Notes under the pieces: model-generated | What the model saw: the letters and a program-made list of their open reading frames with translations, nothing else | Told to the model about the DNA's origin: nothing | The model's database searches: none | Made by a program: the position numbers and the translations under genes | In this document: positions 51,080-59,157 of the stretch, piece by piece | How the letters are laid out: every line of letters starts with the position of its first letter | Numbering within the stretch: the stretch's first letter is position 1 | From: Microbacterium sp. zg-B96 | GTDB lineage: Bacteria; Actinomycetota; Actinomycetes; Actinomycetales; Microbacteriaceae | Direction of reading: 5' to 3' | Assembly (NCBI RefSeq): GCF_030246865.1 | Contig: NZ_CP126738.1 | Location: 2,790,001 to 2,854,000, forward strand | Length of the DNA stretch: 64,000 nt

Positions 51080-53953
51080 CTATGCGATCGCGGTGCGGCG
51101 GGTGAGATCCGGATGCCGCGGCGGCACGAGCCACGACACGATCGCGATCGCCAGCGGCAGACCGACGGCCAGCAGCGTGAGCCAGCCCCACGGCAGGTCG
51201 GTGAGCTGCGGAGGGTTGTAGTTGTTCTGGCTGGCGAGCACGACGCCCCACACCGGCAGGATGCCGGCGATCGCACCCGTCACGGTGCCCAGCCCGGTGA
51301 TCACCAGCGCCTGCCACAGCGCGATGCCGCGGCGCAGACGCCTGCTGCCACCCACGGCGGCGAGGGTCGCGTCGTCAGGACGGCGCTCGACCCGCGCGAG
51401 GCCGAGAGCGACCGCACTCGCGGCGACCACGAGCGTGCTCGTGGCGCCGAGGATGAGCCACAGCCAGCTGGCGGGTGCGGGCGGGCCGCTCTCCAAGTGG
51501 GGCCACAGATAGACGTCGCCGTCTGTCCGCGACGCGGCCTCGGTGCCGGCGCGCAGCCGGTCCATCGCGGTCACGGACAGCGGCTCGTCGTACGCGGCAA
51601 CGAGGGTGAAACCGCCGTACCCGACGCCGAGGCGCTCGGCCGTCTGCGGCGCGATGACCACGCCCCACGGCAACGCCACGGGCGCACGCAGATCGACGAC
51701 CTCGAGCGAGCGGCCCTCGCGCGACTCCCCTATGGTGGCATCCCAGGCACCGTCGATCTGCTTCACGGTCACCGTGCCCACCTCGACACGGCCGTCGTCG
51801 GTGAGGAACCGGGGGTCGGTGACGATGGCCGCGCCGGCGCGGAAGGCCGCGCGGGCGGAGCTTGGCACGGCAAGCCCGAGCGCTGCCTCGAGGTCGGCGT
51901 CGTCGACCACGGCCAGGGCGTGGTGGTGTTGAAGGGCCGCAGCACCGGCCGGGAGGCAGTCCATGTTTCCCGGCGCAGCATCCGCGCAGTCGACGTAGTC
52001 CTGCAGCGCCGGGGCGACCACCGTGGCTTCGGGATTCTGCAACCGGCCGGACTCGTCGTACACGCCGGGCCAGCCCTGGGTGCGCACGAGCGCGACCGCT
52101 GCCGGGTCGGTGCGGGCGAGTAACGATCGCGCTCGCTCCTCGCCGACGGTGAGCAGCGCATCCCGGTCGTCCCCGTCCCCGTTCCCGAGCGACGCGACGA
52201 GGGCGACGCCGCCGACTGGTGCCTGGTAGAACCAGCCACGCTCCGCGGCACCGAAGCCCACCGCGACCCCACCGAGCGCAGCCGACGACAGGAACGCAAC
52301 GGCGGCGATGGCGGCGAAGGCCGGAACGATGCGGCCCGGATTGGCCGCGGCGTCGCGGGCCGCAATGCGCGGGGCCAGGCCCAGCCGCGACAACACGAGG
52401 GCAAGCAATGTCAGCAGCCAGTGACCGGCGAGGATGACGCCCACCTGCAGCAGCAGCGGGCCGGCGATGATGCCGATGATGCCGACGACCCACAGCGGGT
52501 GCGGCGTGCCGTCGGCGACGACGGGATCGACCGTGGCGAGCACCGTCCCCGACACCGCAGTGACACCGACGCCCGCCGCGAGCAGGAGCGACCCCCACAG
52601 CGGACGATCCGTGCGCACGCGCACCGGGCGCCGCGCGCCGCGCAGCGCAGCGATGACCTCGCCGCGGGTGGCGGCGCGCGCCGGCATCAGCGCGGCGAGC
52701 GTGCCGACGATCGCGGCGAACACGACGACACCGACGAGCGCCGGCCACGGGACGTGCAGCCCCCAGAACGCGGCAGCCGAACCGTCGTCGAGCAGGTGCA
52801 GGAACAGGATGCCCAGCCCGATGCCGAGTCCGGAGCCGATGACGCCGCCGACCAGACCCAGCACAGTGCCCTGCAGCAGCACGATACGGAACACGTCTCC
52901 GCGACCGGCGCCGACGCTCGCGGCGACAGCGAGCGCGCGCTGCTGTCGCCGGGCGCTGACGGAGAACGCGGCACCCGCCAGCAGCACCACGAGGTAGCCG
53001 CTGAACGCTGCGGCAGCAGCCACGATCGCCACGATCGACCAGACCGAGGCTGCGGACGAGCCCGGCGCCGCACCGGCCCCCGGGTTGGCGTACAGCTGCC
53101 GGTCGAGCACGACGAGGCCTTCGCTGTTGAGCTCTGCCACGTCGTCGGCGGTGGGACTCCACTCCGGGAGGAACCAGCGCGTGGACGTCACGTCCACCTG
53201 CAGGGCCCGGAGTGACGCGGTCGCGGGGAGGAAGACGACCTCCGCGGCATCCGCGTCTTGGGCTTGCGTCATGACGCCGCTGATCGTGAAGGATGCCGCA
53301 GGCTCGGTGAGCACCAGGTCGTCGCCGACCCGAGCGCCGAGGCGCTCGAGTGCGCCGGGCGAGACCATCGCCTCGTCGGCGGCGCGGGGGGCCTGGCCCT
53401 CGCGGATCTCGAAACGTCCCTCGAGGACGGGGTCCCACGCGTCGCCGATGACGGCGGCGAGCGAGCCGGTGCCGCCCGCGGTCTCTGCGGTGACGGCGCC
53501 GAAGCCGATCTCGATCGGGTCGAGCCCGGCCGGCAACAGCGGCGCGGCGCTCTCGGGCATCGGCTGCTCCGGCTTCACCGGGATGCCGGTCATGTCCTCA
53601 CGGTCGAGTTCCCACCATGTGGGCTCGTCGAGGTACTGGCGCAGTGACGGATCGGGGCCGTTCACGATCGCGACCCAGCTATCGGCCTGGCCTAGCTCCG
53701 CCGTGAGTGTCTCCTCGGTCGTGGGCACGTGGCTCATGCCGAACACGATGCCGCCGGAAACGAGCGTCATGGGCAGGGCGATGAGGGCCACCACGAGCAG
53801 GCTCGAGGCCCACCCGCGGCGCACCTGCCGCGAGGCGAGGCGCAGGTCGGCGCGCAGGCGTGGCCATGGCGAGCGGCGCTCGGTGGGCGATCGCTCGGCG
53901 GGTTCGGCGGAGGGCGGCCCCGCGAGGTCGGGTGCCGGGGCGGTGACGGTCAT
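51080..53953 (-). CDS. large FtsX-like ABC transporter permease
   Basis: 957 residues, about twice the usual FtsX length because it has two FtsX domains. A span near residue 55 is followed by an extracellular domain (~75-310), three spans near 320-440 with YLVVLLAGAAFSVSARRQQRALAVAASVGAGRGDVFRIVLLQG, further spans near 480-620, a second extracellular domain (~630-830) and final spans with RVERRPDDATLAAVGGSRRLRRGIALWQALVI. Family: MacB/FtsX-like antimicrobial or lipid export permeases. Overlaps the ATPase gene by four bases. The ATG at 53953 fits that coupling. Confidence 0.88.
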   Translation of the reverse strand: MTVTAPAPDLAGPPSAEPAERSPTERRSPWPRLRADLRLASRQVRRGWASSLLVVALIALPMTLVSGGIVFGMSHVPTTEETLTAELGQADSWVAIVNGPDPSLRQYLDEPTWWELDREDMTGIPVKPEQPMPESAAPLLPAGLDPIEIGFGAVTAETAGGTGSLAAVIGDAWDPVLEGRFEIREGQAPRAADEAMVSPGALERLGARVGDDLVLTEPAASFTISGVMTQAQDADAAEVVFLPATASLRALQVDVTSTRWFLPEWSPTADDVAELNSEGLVVLDRQLYANPGAGAAPGSSAASVWSIVAIVAAAAAFSGYLVVLLAGAAFSVSARRQQRALAVAASVGAGRGDVFRIVLLQGTVLGLVGGVIGSGLGIGLGILFLHLLDDGSAAAFWGLHVPWPALVGVVVFAAIVGTLAALMPARAATRGEVIAALRGARRPVRVRTDRPLWGSLLLAAGVGVTAVSGTVLATVDPVVADGTPHPLWVVGIIGIIAGPLLLQVGVILAGHWLLTLLALVLSRLGLAPRIAARDAAANPGRIVPAFAAIAAVAFLSSAALGGVAVGFGAAERGWFYQAPVGGVALVASLGNGDGDDRDALLTVGEERARSLLARTDPAAVALVRTQGWPGVYDESGRLQNPEATVVAPALQDYVDCADAAPGNMDCLPAGAAALQHHHALAVVDDADLEAALGLAVPSSARAAFRAGAAIVTDPRFLTDDGRVEVGTVTVKQIDGAWDATIGESREGRSLEVVDLRAPVALPWGVVIAPQTAERLGVGYGGFTLVAAYDEPLSVTAMDRLRAGTEAASRTDGDVYLWPHLESGPPAPASWLWLILGATSTLVVAASAVALGLARVERRPDDATLAAVGGSRRLRRGIALWQALVITGLGTVTGAIAGILPVWGVVLASQNNYNPPQLTDLPWGWLTLLAVGLPLAIAIVSWLVPPRHPDLTRRTAIA

Positions 53954-54669
53954 CGGGCGTCGCTCAGCAGCGAGTCGGCGCCGGCGCGGCGGGATTCGTC
54001 GACGACCCGGCCATCGCGCAGGAACACGATGCGATCGGCCCACGCCGCGTGGCGCGGCTCGTGAGTCACGAGGATGCCGGCGGCACCGGCATCCACTCGC
54101 GAGCGCAGCATCTTCATCACGGCCTCTCCCGTCACCGAGTCGAGGGCACCGGTGGGTTCGTCCGCGAGGATCAACCGGCGGCCGCCGACGACGGCACGGG
54201 CGATCGCGACGCGCTGCTGCTGTCCGCCGGAGAGGTCGTCGGGGTAGGCGTCGAGCTTGTCCTCGAGACCGACTGCGGCGAGCGCGTCCTTGCCGGCCCG
54301 GCGCGCCACCCGGGCCCGGAAGCCGTCGAGCTCCAGCGGCAGCGTGACGTTCTCCATGGCCGTGAGGGTGGGGATGAGGTTGAAGTCCTGGAAGACGAAG
54401 CCCAGCGACTGGCGCCGCAATCGGGCGAGGTCGCGTGGGGATGCCGTGGAGAGGTAGGTGCCCTCGACGATGACCTCGCCGGTGGTCGGCTGCTGCAGGC
54501 CGCCGGCGATCGACAGCAGCGTCGACTTGCCCGAACCGGAGGCGCCCATCACGGCAACCAGCTCGCCGCGGGCCACGTCGAGATCGACGCCGGCCAGCGC
54601 GCTAACCGCGGTCTCCCCCACGCCGTACTGCTGCGTGACGCCGACCAGGCGCAGCACGGGTTCGGTCAT
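53950..54669 (-). CDS. ABC transporter ATP-binding protein (LolD/MacB type)
   Basis: 239 residues. Walker [10 protein letters not shown] near residue 41, signature [15 protein letters not shown] near 145, Walker [18 protein letters not shown] near 165, H-loop VTHEPRHA near 200. Belongs to the LolD/MacB/SalX group that works with FtsX-type permeases. Coupled by ATGA overlaps to both the PadR gene before it and the permease after it. Confidence 0.94.
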   Translation of the reverse strand: MTEPVLRLVGVTQQYGVGETAVSALAGVDLDVARGELVAVMGASGSGKSTLLSIAGGLQQPTTGEVIVEGTYLSTASPRDLARLRRQSLGFVFQDFNLIPTLTAMENVTLPLELDGFRARVARRAGKDALAAVGLEDKLDAYPDDLSGGQQQRVAIARAVVGGRRLILADEPTGALDSVTGEAVMKMLRSRVDAGAAGILVTHEPRHAAWADRIVFLRDGRVVDESRRAGADSLLSDAR

Positions 54670-55295
54670 CGGACGACCTCGTGCTTCGTGTCTGCCTCGG
54701 TCTCGGCCTGTGCTTTGGCGGGGCGTCCCCGCTTGGGCTTGTCGGTGGACAGCTCCAGCGCCATCGCGTGACGCGGATGCATCGCCAGTCGCTGCTCGGT
54801 GTGATCGAGCCAGCGCACCTCGGCCTCGGCGGTGAAGATCATCGAGTCCACCACGAGCGACCAGGCCAGCTCCTCCGGCCCGTTCGGGTCGGCGCCGGCA
54901 TACTTCGCGCGCTGCAGCTCCTGCAGCTGCATGAGCGATGCCCGGCGCTGGGTCTGGATCACGTCGGCGACATCGACGCCGGGGAGCGTTGCGGCGACGG
55001 CGAGCTTGATGGCGAGCTCGTCACGAGTGCCCTGGCCGCGCTCCACCGGCATCCCGAGCCAGGTGCGCACCTCGGCGCGGCCGGCATCCGTGATCTGCCA
55101 GTACACGTGCCCCTGCTCGTCGATGTCGCCCTTTTCCACCAGCCCATCGCGCTCGAGGCGGTCGAGGGTGTTGTAGATCTGACCCACGTTCAGCGGCCAG
55201 ACCGACCCGGTGCGCCGGTCGAACTCCGCGCGCAGCTGGTAGCCGTAGCACGGCCCCTGATCGAGGATCGCCAGCAGGCTCTGTCGTACCGACAT
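54666..55295 (-). CDS. PadR family transcriptional regulator
   Basis: 209 residues. Winged helix MSVRQSLLAILDQGPCYGYQLRAEFDRRTGSVWPLNVGQIYNTLDRLERDGLV (residues 1-55), GQVYWQITDAGRAEVRTWL wing region, then a C-terminal dimerisation part and a basic tail with KPKRGRPAKA, an AT-hook-like motif. The ATG at 55295 is favoured over one 12 bases upstream because GGGAG lies five bases before it. First gene of a regulator-ATPase-permease operon; the operator next to its promoter implies autorepression released by a drug-like ligand. Confidence 0.92.
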   Translation of the reverse strand: MSVRQSLLAILDQGPCYGYQLRAEFDRRTGSVWPLNVGQIYNTLDRLERDGLVEKGDIDEQGHVYWQITDAGRAEVRTWLGMPVERGQGTRDELAIKLAVAATLPGVDVADVIQTQRRASLMQLQELQRAKYAGADPNGPEELAWSLVVDSMIFTAEAEVRWLDHTEQRLAMHPRHAMALELSTDKPKRGRPAKAQAETEADTKHEVVR

Positions 55296-55311
55296 CGTGT
55301 CTCCCATCAAT

Positions 55312-55326
55312 ACATACCGCGTATGT
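55312..55326. promoter_or_regulatory. PadR operator
   Basis: ACATAC-CGC-GTATGT is a perfect inverted repeat. A second, looser site lies at 55337-55355 (TATATACATACGCAGTAT, sharing the ACATACGC half). The GTAT/ATAC half-sites match the known ATGT/ACAT-type PadR operators and are the most AT-rich stretch nearby. They sit 17-60 bases before the PadR start. Confidence 0.82.
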
Positions 55327-55404
55327 GATTTCTGAGTATATACATACGCAGTATTGGGATGTCTAGCCGGGATCGCGTTACCGTGGAGGAGCGGGAGGTG
55401 GCAG

Positions 55405-55998
55405 ATGACGGACGATCCCCGGGTGCAGGCGGCGCGCTATCGCGTGGACAAGCTGCAGCGTGAGTTGGACGGCGAACCGGAGCCGGAGCCGGATGCCGCA
55501 CCCGAGGCGGACCGCGTGCGCTCCAGTCCCGGCAGCTCGACCGCGACCGACCGTGCCGCATACGTCGAGACCGCCATCCAGCAGGCCATTCGTCGTGGCG
55601 AGTTCGACGATCTGCCGGGCGCAGGCAAGCCGCTCGAGGGGCTCGGCGAGCAACACGACCCGAATTGGTGGATCCGCCGAAAGATCCAGACCGAGAAGCT
55701 CACCGGGCTCGGGCCGCCGTCGCTGATGCTGCGTACCGAGCACGCGGAGTTCGCCGAGCGGGCCGACGCACTCCACCGCGAACAGGATGTGCGCGAGTAC
55801 GTCGAGGACTTCAACCGCCGCGTGATCGAAGCCCGCCGGCAGTTGCAGGGCGGGCCACCGGTCGTGACGCCGCTGCGCGACGTGGACGAAGAGGTGGCCG
55901 CGTGGCACGAGCGCCGCGTGCGGCGGCACGCCGCGGCATCCGTCGCCGACGCCGACGCTGCGGCGCGCTCCCGACGCCGCTGGTGGCGGCGCGGCTGA
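55405..55998 (+). CDS. DUF1992 (DnaJ homologue C28-like) protein
   Basis: 197 residues. The DUF1992 core runs from about residue 50: YVETAIQQAIRRGEFDDLPGAGKPLEGLG near 53-81, then DPNWWIRRKIQTEKL and the helical EDFNRRVIEARRQ. The family (PF09350, DNAJC28 conserved domain) has no established function. The C-terminus is Arg-rich (RSRRRWWRRG). GGGAGG six bases before the ATG at 55405. Divergent from the PadR operon, so the PadR operator may influence it too. Confidence 0.88.
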   Translation: MTDDPRVQAARYRVDKLQRELDGEPEPEPDAAPEADRVRSSPGSSTATDRAAYVETAIQQAIRRGEFDDLPGAGKPLEGLGEQHDPNWWIRRKIQTEKLTGLGPPSLMLRTEHAEFAERADALHREQDVREYVEDFNRRVIEARRQLQGGPPVVTPLRDVDEEVAAWHERRVRRHAAASVADADAAARSRRRWWRRG

Positions 55999-56014
55999 CG
56001 CACCCTCCGCACTG

Positions 56015-56140
56015 GGTCGTCACGAACGTACCTGCCTCGCCCCCACACGGGGCATTTTTCGACGACCGAGCGCACCGGCATCCACTTCGGTCGTCACGAA
56101 GGGCCCTCGCGCGCCCCGGGACGGAACGTTCGTGACGACC
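56015..56140. repeat. palindromic repeat of GGTCGTCACGAA units
   Basis: GGTCGTCACGAACGT (56015-56029) faces ACGTTCGTGACGACC (56126-56140), a perfect 15-bp inverted repeat. A third copy, CGGTCGTCACGAA, lies at 56088-56100, and a partial inverted copy (TTCGACGACCGA) near 56058-56069. The element fills the gap between the DUF1992 and RNase H genes. It differs in sequence from the 3.7/4.7-kb repeat but has the same nested-hairpin design. Confidence 0.8.
56039..56059 (+). terminator. intrinsic terminator of the DUF1992 gene
   Basis: GCCCC (56039-56043), loop CACAC, GGGGC (56049-56053) followed by ATTTTT, located 41 bases after the stop and inside the larger palindromic repeat. Confidence 0.6.
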
Positions 56141-56189
56141 GAACCGCGGCGGCGGGGATCCGCCGGTCGGGGGTCATCACTGGGGAAGG

Positions 56190-56195
56190 TAGCCT
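56190..56195 (+). promoter_or_regulatory. -10 box of the RNase H gene (leaderless)
   Basis: TAGCCT lies seven bases before the GTG start at 56203. Confidence 0.5.
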
Positions 56196-56202
56196 TGCGG
56201 CC

Positions 56203-56736
56203 GTGACTTCCCCGGAATCCCCCTACATCGTGGCCACCGACGGCGCCTGCAAAGGCAACCCCGGGCCGACCGGCTGGGCATGGGTCGCCGCCGACGGAAA
56301 CTGGGCGGCAGGGGCCATCCCGCAGGGTACGAACAACATCGGCGAGCTGATGGGGCTGCTCAAGGCCATCACCGACCACCCCGACGAGCCGAACCTGCAC
56401 ATCCAGGCCGACTCGAAGTACGCCATCGACACCTACGAGTCGTGGATGGACGGCCACCGCCGCCGCGGCTGGAAGACCTCCACCGGCGCCGCCACCAAGA
56501 ACCGCGAGCTGCTCGAGCAGCTCATCGTCGCCCGCGACGCGCGCCGGGCTGCGGGCCTGCCCGACGTGGTGCTCGAACACGTCCGGGGCCACCGCGGCCA
56601 CGTGCTCAACGAGTGGGCGGACGAGCGAGCCGTGCGCGCGGCCGAGCACGCCGCGAAGGGCGTGGCCAGCGCTTGGTCCTCGCTCGGCGGGCACGACAAG
56701 CTTGACGTCACCGACGCTCCCAAGAAGAAGCGCTGA
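56203..56736 (+). CDS. RNase H family protein
   Basis: 177 residues. All four carboxylates of the RNase HI active site can be placed: Asp13 (VATDGACKGNPGPTGW), Glu48 (GTNNIGELMGLL), Asp70 (QADSKYAID) and Asp140 (NEWADERA), with HVRGHRGHVLNE giving the usual His. It degrades the RNA strand of RNA-DNA hybrids. It differs from classic E. coli RNase HI in a longer Lys-rich C-terminus (DAPKKKR). Symbol rnhA is possible but the subgroup is not certain. The GTG start is leaderless. Confidence 0.92.
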   Translation: MTSPESPYIVATDGACKGNPGPTGWAWVAADGNWAAGAIPQGTNNIGELMGLLKAITDHPDEPNLHIQADSKYAIDTYESWMDGHRRRGWKTSTGAATKNRELLEQLIVARDARRAAGLPDVVLEHVRGHRGHVLNEWADERAVRAAEHAAKGVASAWSSLGGHDKLDVTDAPKKKR

Positions 56737-56761
56737 CCGGGCAGGTGCCACCCGCCGCACC

Positions 56762-57164
56762 TCACCAGGTCGAGACGTACGGCGACACTTCCTGCGCGGC
56801 GGCCTTGCGGATGAGCGGCAGTTCGCCGTCAACGGCCTGATCGATGCGGGCGTGCACCGCCGGCGAGCGCAGCGCGTAGCCGTCGAAGTCCGCCGCGCTG
56901 GCGTAGACGCCCACCGGCAGTGTCAGCGCCTGGAAGAACCCGACCAGCGGGCGTAGCTGATGCTCGAGCATGAGCGCGTGCCGGTCGCCGCCGCCGGTGG
57001 CCGCCACCAGCACCGGAGTGCCGACCAGGGCGTACTGCTCGACGAAGTCGAACAGGTGCTTGAACAGTCCCGTGAACGAACGCCCGGTACACGGTGGTCT
57101 TGGTCGGCGCGTGCAGCGATCCGGAGACGCCCACGACGCGCAGCGGCCCCGCGCCGGACGTCAT
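56762..57164 (-). pseudogene. NAD(P)H-dependent FMN reductase, decayed
   Basis: The N-terminus (ATG at 57162-57164) encodes the FMN-binding start LRVVGVSGSLHAPTKT of SsuE/MsuE-like reductases. It then jumps directly to TVYRA, which belongs near residue ~85 in family members, so about 60-70 residues are missing. One extra T in GCGTTCGTTCACGG then shifts the frame. In the -1 frame the rest of the family is intact: FTGLFKHLFDFVEQYALVGTPVLVAATGGGDRHALMLEHQLRPL to the stop at 56762. An internal deletion plus a frameshift make this a pseudogene. The start overlaps the stop of the ketopantoate reductase gene (ATGA). Confidence 0.75.
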
Positions 57165-58165
57165 CGGCGCGACCGCTCGGCTGCCCCACCGACGAGTTCG
57201 AACCCGAATTCCACCGGCAGCGGCAGCTCCCCCGGGCCGCCCCGGCGCTGCGCCAACACACCCAGCGCCCGGGCGACCGCGGCGTTCAACGGCGCCGCGA
57301 CTCCGGCCGACCGGGCCGCGAGCGCCACTTCGCCGCTGAGGTAGTCGACCTCGCTCGAGGCACCGCGCGCGAAACTCTGCCACGTCGACCCGCGGCCGGG
57401 CTCGTGGCCGGGAACGTCGCCCACCTGCAGCCGTGCGCCGTCCCGCGGCGGCGGCGCGACCGCCAGCCCTGCCGCGGAGAATACGGCGCGCGCCTCGTCG
57501 GCCAGCGCCGCCTCGGCATCCTCGGCCTCTTCCCGCGTCGCGTCGAACACGTCGATCACGGTGCGCAGGTTCGCGATGAGCTTGCGGCGCTTGGCCGCAG
57601 CGACGTCGGGCTCGACGGATGCCGCGAATCCTGCGGCCGCCAGGGCGAGGCGGTGCCGTTCCTCCTCGGCCGGCAGCGACCGCGGATACCCGCCCAGCCA
57701 CGCCGCGCCCACGATGGGGTGCGCGGCCGACACGATCACGCCCGGTTCCAGGTGACTGGCGGGGACGCCGACGGACACCCCGATGACGGTGTCGAACCGG
57801 CGCAGCGCGATGCGCTCGGCGGCGAGGCCGTTCTGCACCGTGAGGATCGGCAGGTCCGCGACCACCCCGCGGCCGTCGGACAGCGGCACCCAGGCGATCG
57901 CGGCGACGGTGCGCTCGGCATCCTGCGCCTTCACCGCCAGCACGATCGTGTCGGCCCCGGTCGGGCGCGCGTCGGTGATCGAGCCGGTCACCTCCAGCGG
58001 CACGACCTCTTCACCGTGCGGCCGGCGCACGCGCAGCCCGTCGCGGACGATCGCGGTGTGTGCCGGCTCCCGCGCGACGAGCACGACGGGAACCTGGGCG
58101 AGCGTCCACTGCGCGGCCAGCAGCCCCCCGACTGCCCCCGCACCCACGACGATGTAGCGACTCAC
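57161..58165 (-). CDS. 2-dehydropantoate 2-reductase (ketopantoate reductase) family protein
   Basis: 334 residues. Rossmann NADPH motif YIVVGAGAVGGLLAAQWT at residues 3-20, LAVKAQD near 85, TVQNGLAAER near 118 with the conserved Asn, Lys in AAKRRKLIANL near 185 and a C-terminal helical domain with GASSEVDYLSGEVALAARSAGVAAPLNAAV typical of ApbA/PanE. It reduces ketopantoate to pantoate for coenzyme A or a related 2-keto acid. The GTG at 58165 overlaps the rhodanese stop. As several PanE-like paralogues exist in actinobacteria, panE is not assigned. Confidence 0.85.
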   Translation of the reverse strand: MSRYIVVGAGAVGGLLAAQWTLAQVPVVLVAREPAHTAIVRDGLRVRRPHGEEVVPLEVTGSITDARPTGADTIVLAVKAQDAERTVAAIAWVPLSDGRGVVADLPILTVQNGLAAERIALRRFDTVIGVSVGVPASHLEPGVIVSAAHPIVGAAWLGGYPRSLPAEEERHRLALAAAGFAASVEPDVAAAKRRKLIANLRTVIDVFDATREEAEDAEAALADEARAVFSAAGLAVAPPPRDGARLQVGDVPGHEPGRGSTWQSFARGASSEVDYLSGEVALAARSAGVAAPLNAAVARALGVLAQRRGGPGELPLPVEFGFELVGGAAERSRR

Positions 58166-59010
58166 GGACGCCCGCCCGGCTCGGACCCGAGCGCCACGGG
58201 GCGGTCGGGATGGTTGGACCACTGACTCCAGGAGCCCGGGTACAGCTGCGGCGCGAATCCGGCGAGCGTCAGCGCGAGCGCGGTGTGCGCGGCGGTGATG
58301 CCGGAGCCGCAGTACACCCCCACCGGCCGGTCGTCGCTGACGCCGAACTGTTCGAAGCGCTCCCGCAGTGCCTCGGGCTCGAGGAAGCGTCCGTCGGCGT
58401 CGACGTTGCCGGTCGTGGGCGCGTTGACCGCACCCGGCACGTGACCTGCCCGCGGGTCGAGCGGTTCCGAGTCCCCGCGGTAGCGCTCCGCGGCACGCAC
58501 GTCCAGCAGTACCCCGCTGTCGGGCAGCCGAGCGGCGTCATCGATGGAAAGACGGGGCAGGAACCCCCTGCCGAGGGTCACGGCGCCGGGCTCCGGCACG
58601 ACGGTGCCCTCTTCCAGCGGGCGGCCGGAGGCGACCCAGCCGGCGAGAGCGCCATCGAGGATGCGCACGTCGGGGAGGCCCGCGTCGGCGAGCACCCACC
58701 ACGCCCGCGACGCGGCGAAGGAAGTGAAGTCGTCGTAGATGACCACGGTGTCACCGTCGTTGATGCCCCAGCGCCGCGCAGCCTGGCCGAGCTGCGTCGC
58801 CGACGGCAGCGGGTGGCGCCCGTCGGTCGGTTCGCCGTGGGCGGCCAGCTCGCGGCCGAGGTCGACGTACACGGCGCCGGGGATGTGACCCGCGAGATAC
58901 TCCGGGCGCCCATCGGGGCGGTCCAGCCGCCAGCGCACGTCGAGGATGCGCACCGGGGCGGAACCTGCGATCAGGTCGGCGAGGGCGTCGGGGGTGATGA
59001 GGAGGGACAT
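58162..59010 (-). CDS. sulfurtransferase (two-domain rhodanese)
   Basis: 282 residues with an inactive N-terminal rhodanese domain (~5-120; ILDVRWRLDRPDGRPEYLAGHIPGAVYVDL) and an active C-terminal one (~155-275; VLLDVRAAERYRGD, then catalytic Cys in VYCGSGITAAHTAL). It transfers sulfane sulfur from thiosulfate or 3-mercaptopyruvate to cyanide or other acceptors. CGSGITA is the mercaptopyruvate-sulfurtransferase-like loop form. GGGAGAACC precedes the ATG at 59010. First gene of a coupled unit with ketopantoate reductase and the FMN-reductase pseudogene. Confidence 0.93.
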   Translation of the reverse strand: MSLLITPDALADLIAGSAPVRILDVRWRLDRPDGRPEYLAGHIPGAVYVDLGRELAAHGEPTDGRHPLPSATQLGQAARRWGINDGDTVVIYDDFTSFAASRAWWVLADAGLPDVRILDGALAGWVASGRPLEEGTVVPEPGAVTLGRGFLPRLSIDDAARLPDSGVLLDVRAAERYRGDSEPLDPRAGHVPGAVNAPTTGNVDADGRFLEPEALRERFEQFGVSDDRPVGVYCGSGITAAHTALALTLAGFAPQLYPGSWSQWSNHPDRPVALGSEPGGRP

Positions 59011-59157
59011 GGTTCTCCCGAGGGGTCGGTCGCCGGCGTCACGAGCAGGCAGGGGCGGTGCCTTCAGGCTAGGAACTTCGCGGCGCCGCGTCACCCCCGT
59101 GCGCGGTGTGTGACAACGCCTTTCGTCGTATGACGCCCCGTGTCGGAGTGTCGTCGG

